A stretch of 5,330 bases of DNA from an uncultured Ezakiella sp. (GTDB lineage Bacteria; Bacillota; Clostridia; Tissierellales; Peptoniphilaceae): assembly GCA_947293975.1 (NCBI GenBank), contig CAMYPV010000072.1, positions 1 through 5,330 on the forward strand. Direction: 5' to 3'. Positions within the stretch are counted from its first letter, which is position 1; every line of letters begins with the position of its first letter. The position numbers and the translations under genes are program-made. The notes beneath the pieces were generated by a model. The model did no database searches, was not told the DNA's origin, and worked only from the letters and a program-made list of their open reading frames with translations. This document shows, in pieces, positions 4,737 to 5,330 of the stretch.

Positions 4737-5330
4737 ATGTTTATTGAAATTTTAAAGCCAGTTTTAGTCCTTAGCTTTTTAGGATTATTATTCGGAGTTT
4801 TACTAAGTATTGCCTCAAAAATATTTGAAGTAAAAATGGATCCACTAGTTGGAAACATTTTAGGTGTTCTTCCAGGTGCTAACTGTGGTGCATGTGGATT
4901 TCCAGGATGTGAAGGATTAGCAAATGCCATTGCAAGCGGCAAAGCTCCAACAAATGCATGTACAATTGGGGGACCAAGCGTTGCTGCTAAAGTTTCTAGT
5001 GTTATGGGCACAGAAGCTTTGGATGTTGACAGACAAGTTGCTGTAGTTAGATGTAATGGTACATGTGACAATGCTGTTAACAAATATAATTATCACGGTA
5101 TTAAAGACTGTAGATATATGGCTCAAATTGGTGGGGGTAATAAGGCATGCTCATACGGTTGCTTAGGATGTGGAACATGTAAAGATGTTTGTGCATTTGG
5201 TGCAATTGAAATGGTTGATGGAGTTGCTGTTATTATTAAAGACAAATGCGTTGCATGTAATAAGTGCGTTGAAATTTGTCCAAAGAAAATCATTGAAATG
5301 ATGCCTTACAAGCGTCACACAGTTGTAAAA
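4737..5330 (+). CDS. rnfB: RnfB, ferredoxin-type electron-entry subunit of the Rnf complex (3' end cut by window)
   Basis: RnfB takes electrons from reduced ferredoxin at the cytoplasmic side. AGGAGG (4726-4731), overlapping the rnfA stop, lies five bases before the ATG. The frame stays open to the window end, giving 198 residues. Clostridial-type RnfB is usually about 270-330 residues, so more clusters may follow outside the window. Visible parts: a membrane anchor (about 5-27); a four-Fe/GAC motif with C50, C53, C58 and C75; a middle cysteine group with C106, C110, C125 and C138; a ferredoxin motif C142-C145-C148-C152; and a second one, C171-C174-C177-C181P. This makes sixteen cysteines, enough for four [4Fe-4S] clusters. 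The middle group is known from clostridial but not short proteobacterial RnfB. C145 completes a full CxxCxxCxxxC, where I recall many relatives having a hydrophobic residue. The position as last gene fits the common clostridial order CDGEAB. Confidence 0.95.
   Translation, partial: MFIEILKPVLVLSFLGLLFGVLLSIASKIFEVKMDPLVGNILGVLPGANCGACGFPGCEGLANAIASGKAPTNACTIGGPSVAAKVSSVMGTEALDVDRQVAVVRCNGTCDNAVNKYNYHGIKDCRYMAQIGGGNKACSYGCLGCGTCKDVCAFGAIEMVDGVAVIIKDKCVACNKCVEICPKKIIEMMPYKRHTVVK

Noticed and set aside
4523..5083. A 186-codon open frame on the minus strand opposite rnfA and rnfB
   Set aside because: It lies opposite two well-identified genes, its product is a low-complexity Pro/Ala/Asn/Thr-rich chain with no recognisable domain, and it spans the rnfA-rnfB junction. 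It is a shadow of the codon bias of the real genes.
1..5330. CRISPR array, tRNA/rRNA genes, insertion sequence or phage genes
   Set aside because: I saw no regularly spaced repeats, RNA gene signatures, transposase motifs or terminal inverted repeats. Nearly all of the window is explained by the rnf genes and the upstream gene end.
457..5330. Na+-translocating NADH:quinone reductase (nqr) operon instead of rnf
   Set aside because: The genes are related, but the presence of RnfB and an RnfC with two 4Fe-4S motifs, the absence of NqrF, and the order CDGEAB identify Rnf.

Overview
The window is AT-rich. Its Shine-Dalgarno sites are close to AGGAGG, arginine is mostly AGA, and the promoter is a plain sigma-A type. 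This suggests a low-GC, Gram-positive anaerobe of the Clostridia/Tissierellia kind. I infer that from gene content and sequence style, and I cannot name a species from it.

Layout, all on the + strand: (1) positions 1-315 hold the 3' end of a gene that begins outside the window and looks like the C-terminus of a family 5 (oligopeptide-type) ABC transporter substrate-binding protein. (2) A perfect hairpin with a T-rich tail (301-335) forms its intrinsic terminator, with the stop codon in the hairpin loop. (3) A short intergenic stretch (336-456) holds a perfect 14-bp palindrome, a weak possible promoter and a strong promoter (TTGAAT, 17 bp, TATAAT). (4) From 457 to the window end lies a tightly packed operon in the order rnfC, rnfD, rnfG, rnfE, rnfA, rnfB. 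The last gene is cut off by the window edge.

The six rnf genes encode the Rnf complex, a membrane ferredoxin:NAD+ oxidoreductase. By family knowledge, reduced ferredoxin feeds electrons into the iron-sulfur clusters of RnfB. Electrons cross the membrane through the [2Fe-2S] cluster held between RnfA and RnfE, pass the covalently bound FMNs of RnfG and RnfD, and return to RnfC, where NAD+ is reduced. The energy drives Na+ or H+ export; the sequence alone does not show which ion. The key residues are visible: two CxxCxxCxxxC clusters and a GMGG flavin/nucleotide loop in RnfC, a TGAT flavinylation site in RnfD, an SGST site in RnfG, Cys25/Cys108 in RnfE, Cys25/Cys113 in RnfA, and sixteen clustered cysteines in the visible part of RnfB.

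The system is well known rather than new. The points most worth a second look are an unusual acidic and Ala/Lys/Pro-rich N-terminal extension of about 90 residues on RnfD, the palindrome upstream of the operon that could be a redox-regulator operator, and some sequence variants at cofactor sites.
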